Assembly: GCA_050288085.1 (NCBI GenBank)
Contig: JBNKDD010000026.1
Span: forward strand, 1-33,167
Reading direction: 5' to 3'
DNA from: JBNKDD01 sp050288085
GTDB taxonomy: Bacteria; Chloroflexota; Anaerolineae; Aggregatilineales; UBA3940
DNA: 33,167 nucleotides
The notes beneath the pieces were generated by a model. The model was given only the letters and a program-made list of their open reading frames with translations, searched no databases and was not told where the DNA came from. Position 1 is the stretch's first letter; every line of letters starts with the position of its first letter. A program made the position numbers and the translations under genes. Of this stretch, positions 8,085-16,200 are shown in pieces.

Positions 8085-8963
8085 CTAACGGCCCAACCGG
8101 CCACCCAGTGTCTCGTGGCCCTGTGCCACGACGACAAAAGCGTTGGGGTCTGCCTTAAGAACGGTCGATTTCAAGACCGGCACGTCAGGACGGGTAACCG
8201 AACAGAACAGCACCGAATGATCTTTGTCGGTGTACATCCCCTGCCCCGGCCAGGCTGTCACACCGATATGCATTTCGTCGATCAATGTCTTGGAGATCGT
8301 ATCGGGGGTATCGGTGACGATAAAAACAATCCGAATGCGGCTCGGACCTTCGAGCACATAATCGGTGACCATGCCCCACACAAACAGGGCGATCATGGCA
8401 TAGAGCGCGTGATCCCAACCAAAAACCAGGCCGGAGATAAAAACGATCACCCCGTCCGTTACGAGGTATATCTGGCTGATCGGAATAGCAAACCGCAGTT
8501 GGAGCACCCTCGAAACCACGCTTGTGCCGCCAACGGTTCCGCCCGCCCGGTAGACCAGCCCGGAGCCGATCCCGCCCAATACCCCGCCATACAGTGTATT
8601 CAGGATCGGGTCAGGGGTGATGCCATCCGATGATACCCAGAACACCATCAGGTCAACAGCCACACTGAACAGGATGACGACATACAAAGTCCGGATCAAA
8701 AACCGGAAGCGGCCCAGGCTGTAGAAGCCCAACGCCAGTGCCGGGATGTTCATCAGCAGCATCAAGACGCCAATCGGCCAGCCGGTCAGTTCATTGAGGA
8801 TAATGGCAAGCCCGGACACCCCGCCCGGAGCGATATCCGCCGGGGTCAAGAAAAGCCGCAAACACAGGGCAACACACAGGCCACCAATCGTTAATAACAG
8901 GCCATTTTTCAGCTCGGTAGCCAGGTCTACCTCTGATAGAAGCGCCGCGATCTTTTGTCTCAT
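8085..8963 (-). CDS. YitT family membrane protein (DUF161 plus DUF2179)
   Basis: A 292-residue protein. The first ~200 residues form about five to six hydrophobic helices with the family pattern 'ADIAPGGVSGLAIIL' near residue 42 and a second Gly-rich repeat 'GGTVGGTSVVSRVL' near 141, which are the internal duplicates of DUF161. The C-terminal ~85 residues (from about 205, IRIVFIVTDTPD) form the soluble DUF2179 domain. The family is widespread and its transport or signalling role is not established. It starts 7 bp after the stop codon of the glycosidase and is therefore probably in one operon with it. Confidence 0.92.
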   Translation of the reverse strand: MRQKIAALLSEVDLATELKNGLLLTIGGLCVALCLRLFLTPADIAPGGVSGLAIILNELTGWPIGVLMLLMNIPALALGFYSLGRFRFLIRTLYVVILFSVAVDLMVFWVSSDGITPDPILNTLYGGVLGGIGSGLVYRAGGTVGGTSVVSRVLQLRFAIPISQIYLVTDGVIVFISGLVFGWDHALYAMIALFVWGMVTDYVLEGPSRIRIVFIVTDTPDTISKTLIDEMHIGVTAWPGQGMYTDKDHSVLFCSVTRPDVPVLKSTVLKADPNAFVVVAQGHETLGGRLGR

Positions 8964-8970
8964 CGATCTT

Positions 8971-10344
8971 CTAGCGGTCTAAAGAAAGCAAATCCGCCGG
9001 GCCGCTGCCAGGGAAAAGCGTATCCGCTTTACCGGGAGCGTATCGCCGGGCCATGTCAGAGGTGAGGCTGTTGCTCTTGGCGATCTCGGCGTAGAGTTCG
9101 CCGCTTTTACGCAGAGTTCGCTCCTGTGTTTCCCAGTTGACTCCATACAACCCGAACCGGAAGCGCGGATCGTAACCCTCCGCCCACTCAAAATTATCGA
9201 CCAGGCTCCAAAAGTAGTAGCCCATTACCGGGATGTTGAAATTAACAGCCTTCCAGACCTGCTGTAAATGCTCCAACAAAAAGCCGGGGCGCACCGAGTC
9301 ATCCCGGTCGGGAACGCCGTTCTCCGTGATATAGATCGGTTTGCTGAGTTCCCTGTGCAGCCGGATGATCAGTTCAAGCAGGCCCTGGGGATAGAGTTCG
9401 CCCCACTCATCGGGGCCTTTGGGGTAACCGCGGCGGGCGGAATAAGAGATCCCCAGCGACTTAAGCTCCTGCAGGCTGAAGCCCGCATCATAGCGGTGAT
9501 AGTAATTCAGGCCGATCCAGTCGATGGTCCCCTTGACATTGTGCAGTTCGCCCTTCTTGCCGATGGGAGGATTCCATTGGCCGTTCGCCAGGGCATCGAG
9601 CGTCACACCGTTAAAAGCCTGGTCGAGCAGGTTGGTGATCACCCCATCGAGCGGGAAGCCAGAGCGCGGATACCAGCAGATCATATGCTTGACGAGGCCA
9701 ACCTTTGCCTGCGGTTTCAGTTCATGGATCGCATAGTAGGCGGCAGCATGGGCTTGCAGCAGATGGTAAACCACCTGGAAATAGTCGCTCATATTGGCAA
9801 CACCGGGAGGCCACGACCCGTTAAAGAAGCTGTTAGCAGCATAGACATTCGGCTCGTTGATCGTCCCCCACAGGTCGCATAGGTCGGATAGGTCAGACAC
9901 CGCCTTGCTGACAAAGGACTCAAACCACTTGACCGAGTCGGGATTCATCCAGCCGCCCTTCTCCACCATCCACAGCGGGTTGGTGAAGTGATGGAGGGTA
10001 ATCATCGGCTCAATACCCGCCTTGCGCATCTTCTTGAGAATGTCGCGATAGCGGTCTACAGTGGCGTAATCCCATTCGCCGGGTTGGGGTTCGATCCGGC
10101 TCCATTCAAGGGATAGGCGGTGGGTGGTGGTATTCAGGGCAGCCATCCGCTTGATGTCATCTTCGGCTTTGCCCGCCCACCAATCGCAGGCTTTCCCGGA
10201 GACATGGTTTTCAAAAACATGGCCCTCTCGTTTTTGCTCCCAGGCCCACCAGTCATTGTTGTCGTTATCCCCTTCAACCTGGTGGGAAGAGGTGGCTGTG
10301 CCCCACATGAAATCAGAAGGAAATTGCAGGGTTGCATCTGCCAT
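8971..10344 (-). CDS. Glycoside hydrolase family 1 beta-glycosidase
   Basis: A 457-residue cytoplasmic (alpha/beta)8 retaining glycosidase with no signal peptide. The N-terminal family signature is FMWGTATSSHQVEG. The general acid/base is Glu164 in TINEPN and the nucleophile is Glu341 in YITENG. The usual HRLSLEWSRIEP segment is present at 75-86. Length is normal for the family (about 440-480). Natural substrates are beta-glucosides, galactosides or related small glycosides, and sequence alone does not decide. The ATG has AGG 6-8 nt upstream. It is the first gene of a probable pair with the YitT-type protein. A 28-bp dispersed palindrome lies just upstream. Confidence 0.95.
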   Translation of the reverse strand: MADATLQFPSDFMWGTATSSHQVEGDNDNNDWWAWEQKREGHVFENHVSGKACDWWAGKAEDDIKRMAALNTTTHRLSLEWSRIEPQPGEWDYATVDRYRDILKKMRKAGIEPMITLHHFTNPLWMVEKGGWMNPDSVKWFESFVSKAVSDLSDLCDLWGTINEPNVYAANSFFNGSWPPGVANMSDYFQVVYHLLQAHAAAYYAIHELKPQAKVGLVKHMICWYPRSGFPLDGVITNLLDQAFNGVTLDALANGQWNPPIGKKGELHNVKGTIDWIGLNYYHRYDAGFSLQELKSLGISYSARRGYPKGPDEWGELYPQGLLELIIRLHRELSKPIYITENGVPDRDDSVRPGFLLEHLQQVWKAVNFNIPVMGYYFWSLVDNFEWAEGYDPRFRFGLYGVNWETQERTLRKSGELYAEIAKSNSLTSDMARRYAPGKADTLFPGSGPADLLSLDR

Positions 10345-10368
10345 ATAAACCTGTCCTATTGTTTGTGG

Positions 10369-10396
10369 GTAGGGGCGACTGGCCAGTCGCCCCTAC
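10369..10396. repeat. 28-bp perfect palindrome, copy A
   Basis: The half-site GTAGGGGCGACTGG is followed directly by its exact reverse complement. The identical sequence occurs at 18947-18974. Both copies lie in minus-strand gaps directly behind a stop codon. I read it as a dispersed extragenic palindromic repeat that could also act as an RNA hairpin between genes. Confidence 0.9.
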
Positions 10397-10403
10397 AGAA
10401 AAT

Positions 10404-11135
10404 TCATGTTGTGTCGGCCCGCACCGCCTGACTGACGATCTCGCGTGCGCCAGTATCGACAAAGCCAAGCCGGTTAGCTAACTCGCGGGAGGAGGTGTTC
10501 GTCTCATCGACGTGATACAGCGGCGTTACACCCATTTTGAGCAGTTCAGCGATCAAGCCGCTGACAACCGCCTGCCCCCAGCCACGCCCCCGATGATACG
10601 GCTGCACCTGAACGTAGATCTCGGCGAAGATCGGCGACCGCCAGTTGACTCCCGCCATCGCGCCGATCTTCTCCCCAACCCGGATCTCGGTGCGCGGACT
10701 GCCATCCGGGGCGGTATGATAGGTAACCAGCACGTTCATCTTCGGTTTAAACTGCCCCGGCTCCAGCCGCAGGATCATATTGCGGATCGGCTCGCTCAGG
10801 ATCGCGTAGTTTTCCAGCCTTTCGACCAGGTGCTCCGGGACAACCAGCAAATAGGGACGGCCCGCTGTCAGCCCATCCTGGATCAAATAGGGGATCGCAT
10901 CGACACCACGCACCCGGAGCGTGACCAGCGGTCTGAAAAGGTCAAAGCCGGTCTGGCAGTTAACCAGGAATCCCTCCGGCTGACCGCCCGGCCCATGATA
11001 GACAGACAGCATGGTGCGCTTCGGATCATGATAGAGTGCATAATAGCTCGCCAGCCCATCGGCGGCATCAAATTCGTTGAGCAGGGCGCGGGCGCTTTCA
11101 CGGAGTTGTTTGAGTGTCATGGAAGTTGCGTTCAT
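10404..11135 (-). CDS. GNAT family N-acetyltransferase
   Basis: A 243-residue protein. The C-terminal GNAT part has the acetyl-CoA binding signature in 'VQPYHRGRGWGQAV' (near 187-200), preceded by a beta strand 'IFAEIYVQV', and followed by 'NTSSRELANRLGF', which is typical of motif B. The N-terminal ~110 residues are a second alpha/beta domain (DGLASYYALYHDPKRT), giving a two-domain form as in the FR47/GNAT_acetyltran group. Substrate unknown. No ribosome site is clear before either ATG 11135 or ATG 11120. It sits downstream of the unknown gene at 11259. Confidence 0.85.
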   Translation of the reverse strand: MNATSMTLKQLRESARALLNEFDAADGLASYYALYHDPKRTMLSVYHGPGGQPEGFLVNCQTGFDLFRPLVTLRVRGVDAIPYLIQDGLTAGRPYLLVVPEHLVERLENYAILSEPIRNMILRLEPGQFKPKMNVLVTYHTAPDGSPRTEIRVGEKIGAMAGVNWRSPIFAEIYVQVQPYHRGRGWGQAVVSGLIAELLKMGVTPLYHVDETNTSSRELANRLGFVDTGAREIVSQAVRADTT

Positions 11136-11258
11136 CTGGTGTCGGCTAGTGTTGATCAGTCCTGATGGGTAGATTATAGGCTGTGCAGCAGGGATAGCAA
11201 AAAAGCGGAGGGATAATTGCTCCCCCCGCCTGAATCTCGTCCGGTGTCCGGCTCGATT

Positions 11259-12263
11259 CTACATCCGCCGGATGCGCTCGGCGACACGCAGCGTCTTGCA
11301 GAAACTCGGCATGTAATCGGCGAACTCGGTGTAATTCCCCTGCTCGTATTCTTCCAGGTAATGGTAAAGCACATCCACCACAGTTGGCAAAACCGAGAAC
11401 CCGTGCGCTTTTTGGGTCATCATCACATAAGCGTCAAACTCAGCCCGGCCAAAAGTCTCCTCCAGGAAGATAGCCGTAAGCCCGGCAGTTATGACCACCG
11501 CGAACTGTTCAAACCAATCCGGGTAACGGTCACGGAATTCGGAGGGCAGTGGGAGCGGCGTCCGCTGGGCCATCTCCGCTTCTTTGGGATGGGCGGTCAG
11601 GTACTCCTGGAGCAGCACGCGGGAATAGGTCAGGATCGCCTGCCGGTAGGTGATCGCCGGATCATTGTCATACGGCCAGGGAGGGTTATTCCCCCAGGCG
11701 ATGGTAGGCGGGCAGACACAAAACAGCTTTTGGCCCCAACGGAACCCAATCGGATCAACGGTCGGGTAGCTCAGGTTGGGTTGGAAAACCAACCGGGCAT
11801 CAAACGGGCCAAAGAACCGTGTCAGGAACCCAACCGGGTCACCAACTGCCAGAGCCCGCTCGGCCTCCTCAATGGCACTATCCCAGGCCGCCGAGTCGAG
11901 TTCCCACAGATTACGCACCTTGAAGGCATGCATAAAGTTACGTATCTGTGCCGACCATTCTTTTGGCGCCCAATCCGGTACGAGCGATCCCTTTGCCCGC
12001 AAACCCGGATAATTCAGGCAGGCAACATAACTGAAGATCATGTCCAGGCTGTGTCCCGAATCCATCATTTCTTGCATGGTCTTGACAGCGTCGTTCTCGG
12101 TGGCTTCGGCGAGGTGGGCATGAACACTGCGGATGTGCTGATGGACACCGTGTGGATAACGAGCCTGTTCCTTGGCGGGCCAATCGGTCAATGCCAGGAT
12201 ATAGGAAATCAAACGAATCCGGTTGTCAACTTGAATGCTAATTTGTGCGTCGTCTAGCGTCAT
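11259..12263 (-). CDS. Protein of unknown function, possibly a metal-site-lacking DUF4932 relative
   Basis: A 334-residue soluble protein without signal peptide. I do not recognise it firmly. The order of features (an N-terminal ALTDWP..ARYPHGVHQHIRSV region, a helical middle, then 'FFGPFDARLVFQPNLSYP', then 'LTYSRVLLQEYL') is reminiscent of DUF4932 proteins, where the matching helix carries a His-Glu-x-x-His zinc site. Here that helix has no His, so if the relation is true the protein would be catalytically dead. The start has AGGGG 8 nt upstream. It lies 30 bp after the SDR-like gene and probably belongs to the kinase-SDR operon. Confidence 0.6.
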   Translation of the reverse strand: MTLDDAQISIQVDNRIRLISYILALTDWPAKEQARYPHGVHQHIRSVHAHLAEATENDAVKTMQEMMDSGHSLDMIFSYVACLNYPGLRAKGSLVPDWAPKEWSAQIRNFMHAFKVRNLWELDSAAWDSAIEEAERALAVGDPVGFLTRFFGPFDARLVFQPNLSYPTVDPIGFRWGQKLFCVCPPTIAWGNNPPWPYDNDPAITYRQAILTYSRVLLQEYLTAHPKEAEMAQRTPLPLPSEFRDRYPDWFEQFAVVITAGLTAIFLEETFGRAEFDAYVMMTQKAHGFSVLPTVVDVLYHYLEEYEQGNYTEFADYMPSFCKTLRVAERIRRM

Positions 12264-12293
12264 AATATAACCCCTGGTGGCTCCCCCATCCTA

Positions 12294-12911
12294 TCACCAT
12301 TTTAGTTTTTGTGCGAATTCAAGAACCTGCCAGGCTGTGCGTTTTGGCGATTCGATCTGGATCGGCTTAACCCACACATTTTGCTCGACCAGTTCACTCA
12401 TAAAGGCGTTCGCCAACCCAACCACTCCGGCCTGGGTAACCACATAAGCCGCTGATAAGGGGCCGATCTGGGCCAGCGGTCGAAACAACAACAAGATCAG
12501 ACCGCCGCCTTCATCGGCCATGACCCGCCCGGCGAGTTGTGCACAGAAAAATGCCCCGGTCAGATTGACCTCAACCGTGCGCCGCCACTCCCACTCATCC
12601 ATGGTGAGAATTTCCCCCTGGGGGCTGACATGCGCATGATGCACCAGGATATCGAGCCGGCCATAGCGCTCACGGGCTGTCTCGATCATACCTGAAACCT
12701 GGAAGCGGTTGGTCACATCCATCTGCCAGCCAAAAGCCTCACCCCCCACAGAGACAATCTCTTGAGCGGTGCTTTCGGCTCGATCAGGATTTAAATCGGT
12801 GGCGCAAACGCGCGCCCCTGCATTTGCCAAAGATAAGGCGATCACACGTCCTGTGCCTCGCCCAACCCCAGTCACAATGGCAGTGCGACCAGATAAAAAC
12901 TGGGATGTCAT
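12294..12911 (-). CDS. Degenerate short-chain dehydrogenase/reductase-like protein
   Basis: A 205-residue Rossmann protein. The cofactor motif TGVGRGTG (14-21), the acidic Asp39 (ATDLN) and the structural Asn116 (VNLTGAFF) are intact. The catalytic site is not: the Tyr-x-x-x-Lys motif reads Y156-V-V-T-Q160, the Ser position sits in a hydrophobic run (LLLFRPL), and the NNAG motif is replaced by VHHAHVS. It is also about 40-50 residues shorter than classical SDRs, mostly in the C-terminal substrate loop. This suggests a non-enzymatic nucleotide-binding role. It starts 13 bp after the Ser/Thr kinase stop. Confidence 0.85.
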   Translation of the reverse strand: MTSQFLSGRTAIVTGVGRGTGRVIALSLANAGARVCATDLNPDRAESTAQEIVSVGGEAFGWQMDVTNRFQVSGMIETARERYGRLDILVHHAHVSPQGEILTMDEWEWRRTVEVNLTGAFFCAQLAGRVMADEGGGLILLLFRPLAQIGPLSAAYVVTQAGVVGLANAFMSELVEQNVWVKPIQIESPKRTAWQVLEFAQKLKW

Positions 12912-12924
12912 GGTCTATCCATTT

Positions 12925-14022
12925 TTAAAACGGCGGTCGTCCCAAAGACGTAGCAGCTACGACCACTAAAATCATGGCGATAATCAGGATAATGATCCAC
13001 TGCAACAGGTCGTCATCAGCTTCCTGTTTTTCGACCGGCGGCGGCTTCAATGATGCGGGTTGAGTGGGCATATCCGGCCCGGCGGCAGGCGAAGGAGCCT
13101 GCTCAAGCTGGGTGGGCAATAATGGTAATGTTTCCTCCAGCGGCATCGTCGGCACGTCAGCCGCGTGCGGCAGCAACTGTGAATCGGTTGGCGGGATTCT
13201 GGCCGCAGCCGCCAGGGCATGAGCCATTTCGCCGACCGTCTGATAGCGTTCTTCCGGCTTCTTCGCCATCGCCTGGTCAATCACCTCGGACACCGCTTCG
13301 GTCAGGTCGGGACGCAGAATTCGCACGTCGGGCGCTGGCTCGTTGATGTGAGCCATCAGGACAGAAACCGGGCTGCTCCCAGGGCCACCAAAGGGAAGCT
13401 TACCGGTGAGCGCCTGATAGACGGTTACACCCAGCGCATAGATATCCGCCAGGTAGGTGACCGTTCCTCCCTCCTGTGCCAGTTCCGGGGCCATGTAATG
13501 CGGCGTACCGAGTATTGTCCCGGTAGTCAGAGGGGTAGTAGCGGCCTGGAGTTTAACCACGCCAAAATCGGTCAGAAAGGCGTTGTCGTTCTGGTCGAAC
13601 AGAATGTTACCGGGTTTCACGTCACGGTGGATCACACCCTGCTGGTGCACGTAATCGAAAGCCGGGGCAAGCTGCTTGACGATCCGGGCCATCTCGCTGA
13701 TAGCCTGGGGATGCGACTTGAGCCGGTCGAGCAGCGTGCCGCCTGTCAGATAGCGCATCACCAGGTAGAGCTGATCGTTCTCATCGCCAAAATCGTAGAT
13801 GGGAACGAGGGCGGGATGCTCCAGATCGGCCACGACTCTGGCCTCTCGCTCGAAGCGTTTGCGCAGCTTGGGGTCATGCATCAACTTGGCGGGCATCACC
13901 TTGATCGCCACCTCGCGATCCATTTTTGGATCGAATGCATGATAAACAATGCCCATCCCACCCTGGGCCAGTTCAGAACGAATCTCATAGCGGCCAAATT
14001 TATCTGGGGTCATAGTCTTCAT
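12925..14022 (-). CDS. Membrane-anchored Ser/Thr protein kinase (PknB-like)
   Basis: A 365-residue Hanks-type kinase. The glycine-rich loop is at about 19-26 (AQGGMGIV), the ATP lysine is Lys41 (VAIKVM), the helix-C Glu is Glu60, the catalytic loop is HRDVKPGN with Asp134, and DFG has Asp152. All are intact, so it should be active. The kinase domain ends near 275, followed by a Pro-rich linker and one transmembrane helix (about 341-360) very near the C-terminus, with only a few residues outside. There are no extracellular PASTA or sensor domains. Neighbours are the TPR gene upstream and the SDR-like gene downstream. They could be partners or substrates. Confidence 0.95.
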   Translation of the reverse strand: MKTMTPDKFGRYEIRSELAQGGMGIVYHAFDPKMDREVAIKVMPAKLMHDPKLRKRFEREARVVADLEHPALVPIYDFGDENDQLYLVMRYLTGGTLLDRLKSHPQAISEMARIVKQLAPAFDYVHQQGVIHRDVKPGNILFDQNDNAFLTDFGVVKLQAATTPLTTGTILGTPHYMAPELAQEGGTVTYLADIYALGVTVYQALTGKLPFGGPGSSPVSVLMAHINEPAPDVRILRPDLTEAVSEVIDQAMAKKPEERYQTVGEMAHALAAAARIPPTDSQLLPHAADVPTMPLEETLPLLPTQLEQAPSPAAGPDMPTQPASLKPPPVEKQEADDDLLQWIIILIIAMILVVVAATSLGRPPF

Positions 14023-14081
14023 ATTGTAGCATTCTAGGGTAGTAAACTTCCAGAAATATGTAGGCTTTTATATCAGATTAA

Positions 14082-15305
14082 TTACTCCGAGTTATCCTGC
14101 GAACGCAGTATTGACCGCAACCAATCTACAAACCTCTTCCAACGAAGGCGGATACGTATCCATAATAACCGATCCTTCATGCCTTCAGCCTGCATTGATA
14201 GTGACAGTGCCTCATAAAGGGACAAGGATTGTTCCCATGCCTCTTTTGCTTCATTTAGGCGACCTGTTCGCTCGTAGATTTCTCCGACAAACAGCAGGAT
14301 AGAGGCTTCATGCAGTGGATCGCCGATATCGCGAATGATGACAAGGGCCTGCTCAAAATAGCTCAATGCCACATCCTGAATCCCGTGTTTATAGTGAGTC
14401 ATCCCAATGTTGCTGAGGGTGGTAGCCTCCTTTGCTAGATTGCCCATCTCGCGAACAATAGCGAGAGCTTGATTGTAATAACTCACTGCCACATCCACTG
14501 CCCCACGCTTACAGTGGATCAGCCCGATGTTGTTGAACGCAGTTGCCTTGCCCGCCCGGTCATCCACCTCGCGGGCGCAATTGAGAGCTTGCTCGCAATA
14601 GTGTAGGGCTTTATCTGTCTCCCCACGCGCATAGTAGATCATCCCAATGTTATTGAGGGTAAGAGACTCCTTACCTCGATCTCTTATCTCCTGGGCAATA
14701 ACCAGACTCTGCTCAAAATGATTCAGCGCCTCTCCCAATGCACCGCGCTGCCGGTGGATAGATCCAATGTTGTTGAGAGAAATGGCCTCACCCGCCCGGT
14801 CATCCACCTCACGGCGAAGGGCTAAACTGTGCTCGTAGTGGCGCAGAGCCTCGCCCACTGCCCCGCGCTGATGGTGGATCAACCCAAGGTTGAAAAGGGA
14901 TTCAGCCTCGCCTTTCTGGTCACCCAGTTCACGGTGGAGAGTCAGGCTGTGTTCTAGAAGGGGCAGTGCTTCGTCCAACCTACTCAGGGCGATATAAGTG
15001 TAGCCCAATTCATTCTCACACCAGGCTTCCTTGTGACGATCACCTACCTGCTGCGCCGCCGTGAGCACGGCATCAGTCCAGGCAGCTTTATCAGTCCAGT
15101 GTCCGCGCCGGTTAAAAAAAGTATCGGCGGCCTGAGCCCAGTCCCATAAAGTATCCAGGTCATCTTTGGAAATTTGCTCCCAGGAGATCCGCAGTTCCGG
15201 CAGGGCGGCCTCGACTGCCTGCCAATCTTGCTCGGAGCGTTGGAGTATGCTCAGATAATGGTCGTGATCGGTTGTCCCTTGACCCTGATAGGAATCTGCC
15301 ATCAT
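14082..15305 (-). CDS. Tetratricopeptide repeat protein
   Basis: A 407-residue soluble protein made of about seven to eight TPR units of 40 residues (roughly residues 85-375). Each has the pattern 'NNIGxIHxxRGxxxEALxHYEQSLxxxREVxD'. The 40-residue period is the kinesin-light-chain-like or TPR_12 type, and it gives visible 120-bp periodicity in the DNA. The last ~35 residues are basic (WIRIRLRWKRF). I chose ATG at 15305 because GGGAGAGC lies directly upstream. An upstream TTG at 15320 would read through that site. Likely a scaffold for protein-protein contact. It is 59 bp ahead of the Ser/Thr kinase gene and may act with it. Confidence 0.9.
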   Translation of the reverse strand: MMADSYQGQGTTDHDHYLSILQRSEQDWQAVEAALPELRISWEQISKDDLDTLWDWAQAADTFFNRRGHWTDKAAWTDAVLTAAQQVGDRHKEAWCENELGYTYIALSRLDEALPLLEHSLTLHRELGDQKGEAESLFNLGLIHHQRGAVGEALRHYEHSLALRREVDDRAGEAISLNNIGSIHRQRGALGEALNHFEQSLVIAQEIRDRGKESLTLNNIGMIYYARGETDKALHYCEQALNCAREVDDRAGKATAFNNIGLIHCKRGAVDVAVSYYNQALAIVREMGNLAKEATTLSNIGMTHYKHGIQDVALSYFEQALVIIRDIGDPLHEASILLFVGEIYERTGRLNEAKEAWEQSLSLYEALSLSMQAEGMKDRLLWIRIRLRWKRFVDWLRSILRSQDNSE

Positions 15306-15400
15306 GCTCTCCCTTCCCAATGTTGATATGTAATTGTAGGCGGATCAGGCCGACGTACAAAATGTTCAGCAGGGAGGAGAACAATGTAGGAGTTAGGGGG

Positions 15401-16048
15401 TTACCCGGTGGCACCCAGCACGGTTTCCGGCTGATCCAGGTACTCTTGCAGGACGATATAGAACCGGCCCATATGCAGCCCATCCATCAAGCCATGATGA
15501 GCCTGCACACTCAACGGCATCTTCCGAGATTGGCCCTCGTCGAAAAATTTCCCCCAGGCAAACCGGGGCACCGAATCCGCCGGATACAGTTTGAGCGGGT
15601 GCAGCACACTCGTGAAAGACACCCAGGGGATCGCCGTCATGTATAACTCGTCATCCTTCCCCGGCTCGTCTTCAATTGTCGGGTGCTCCTTGATGTAGGC
15701 GATCCGCGCTACCGCTTCCGCCGCGAACACCGAGAAGTCATCCACATAGGTAAACGAGCAGAAAGTGAACATGTCGTTGTCCAGCAGCAGCGTGATTGCC
15801 GGGTGGACGATCTCGTGCTCGACCACCTCTTCGCCCCGGATGCGATACCGGAATTCGGGGATGGCGTTCGCCGCCTTCGTCAGCAGGTAGGTGAAGGCAT
15901 TGGTAAACGACACGCCCCGCTGTTTGACCGCCGGGTAGAACGCCGTGATATCGACATTCGCGCACAGGTTAAAGTGCGGGTAATCATAGGTGCTGAACAT
16001 GTTGAAGTGATCGCGGCGCACCCAGGTTTCCAGATTAACTTTGCGCAT
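15401..16048 (-). CDS. Chloramphenicol O-acetyltransferase, type A
   Basis: A 215-residue acetyltransferase, the usual length for CatA proteins (about 210-220). It has the active-site motif HHGLMDGLH (184-192) with catalytic His185 and structural Asp189, and the PWVSFTS strand (141-147) that normally carries the substrate-side Ser. The ATG at 16048 has GGAGG 7 nt upstream. An in-frame extension to 16234 would run through the upstream terminator and is not credible. CatA uses acetyl-CoA to acetylate chloramphenicol. In an environmental genome its native acceptor may differ. It stands alone, with no mobile-element genes nearby. Confidence 0.92.
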   Translation of the reverse strand: MRKVNLETWVRRDHFNMFSTYDYPHFNLCANVDITAFYPAVKQRGVSFTNAFTYLLTKAANAIPEFRYRIRGEEVVEHEIVHPAITLLLDNDMFTFCSFTYVDDFSVFAAEAVARIAYIKEHPTIEDEPGKDDELYMTAIPWVSFTSVLHPLKLYPADSVPRFAWGKFFDEGQSRKMPLSVQAHHGLMDGLHMGRFYIVLQEYLDQPETVLGATG

Positions 16049-16145
16049 CGTTACACCTCCAGATACATGCCTCACCCCTATGAGAATTATGATTATGATA
16101 ACATAGGCCAGGCACAAAGCGTGTAAAATGGAGGGTAGAGAATCA

Positions 16146-16184
16146 AAAAAGCCCTTCATCGAGCGATGAGAGAAGGGCTTTCTC
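16146..16184 (-). terminator. Rho-independent terminator of the beta-helix lipoprotein gene
   Basis: On the minus strand AAAGCCCTTC pairs with GAAGGGCTTT around an inner CATCG/CGATG stem, and the outer arm is followed by TTTTTTGATT. It lies 17 bp after the stop at 16201 and before the CAT gene, which separates the two transcripts. Confidence 0.85.
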
Positions 16185-16200
16185 TTTAGTAGGCAAATTT

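Noticed and set aside
11217..12257. Long plus-strand open frame of 346 codons
   Set aside because: It is antisense to the 11259-12263 gene, has no ribosome site and the protein is rich in Arg/His/Pro like a shadow frame. The minus-strand gene has a good start and fits its neighbours.
13219..14037. Plus-strand open frame of 272 codons
   Set aside because: Fully antisense to the Ser/Thr kinase, whose motifs are all intact.
14400..15100. 120-bp periodic DNA repeats considered as a CRISPR-like or satellite array
   Set aside because: They encode the 40-residue TPR units in frame, with variable sequence. There are no constant repeats with unique spacers.
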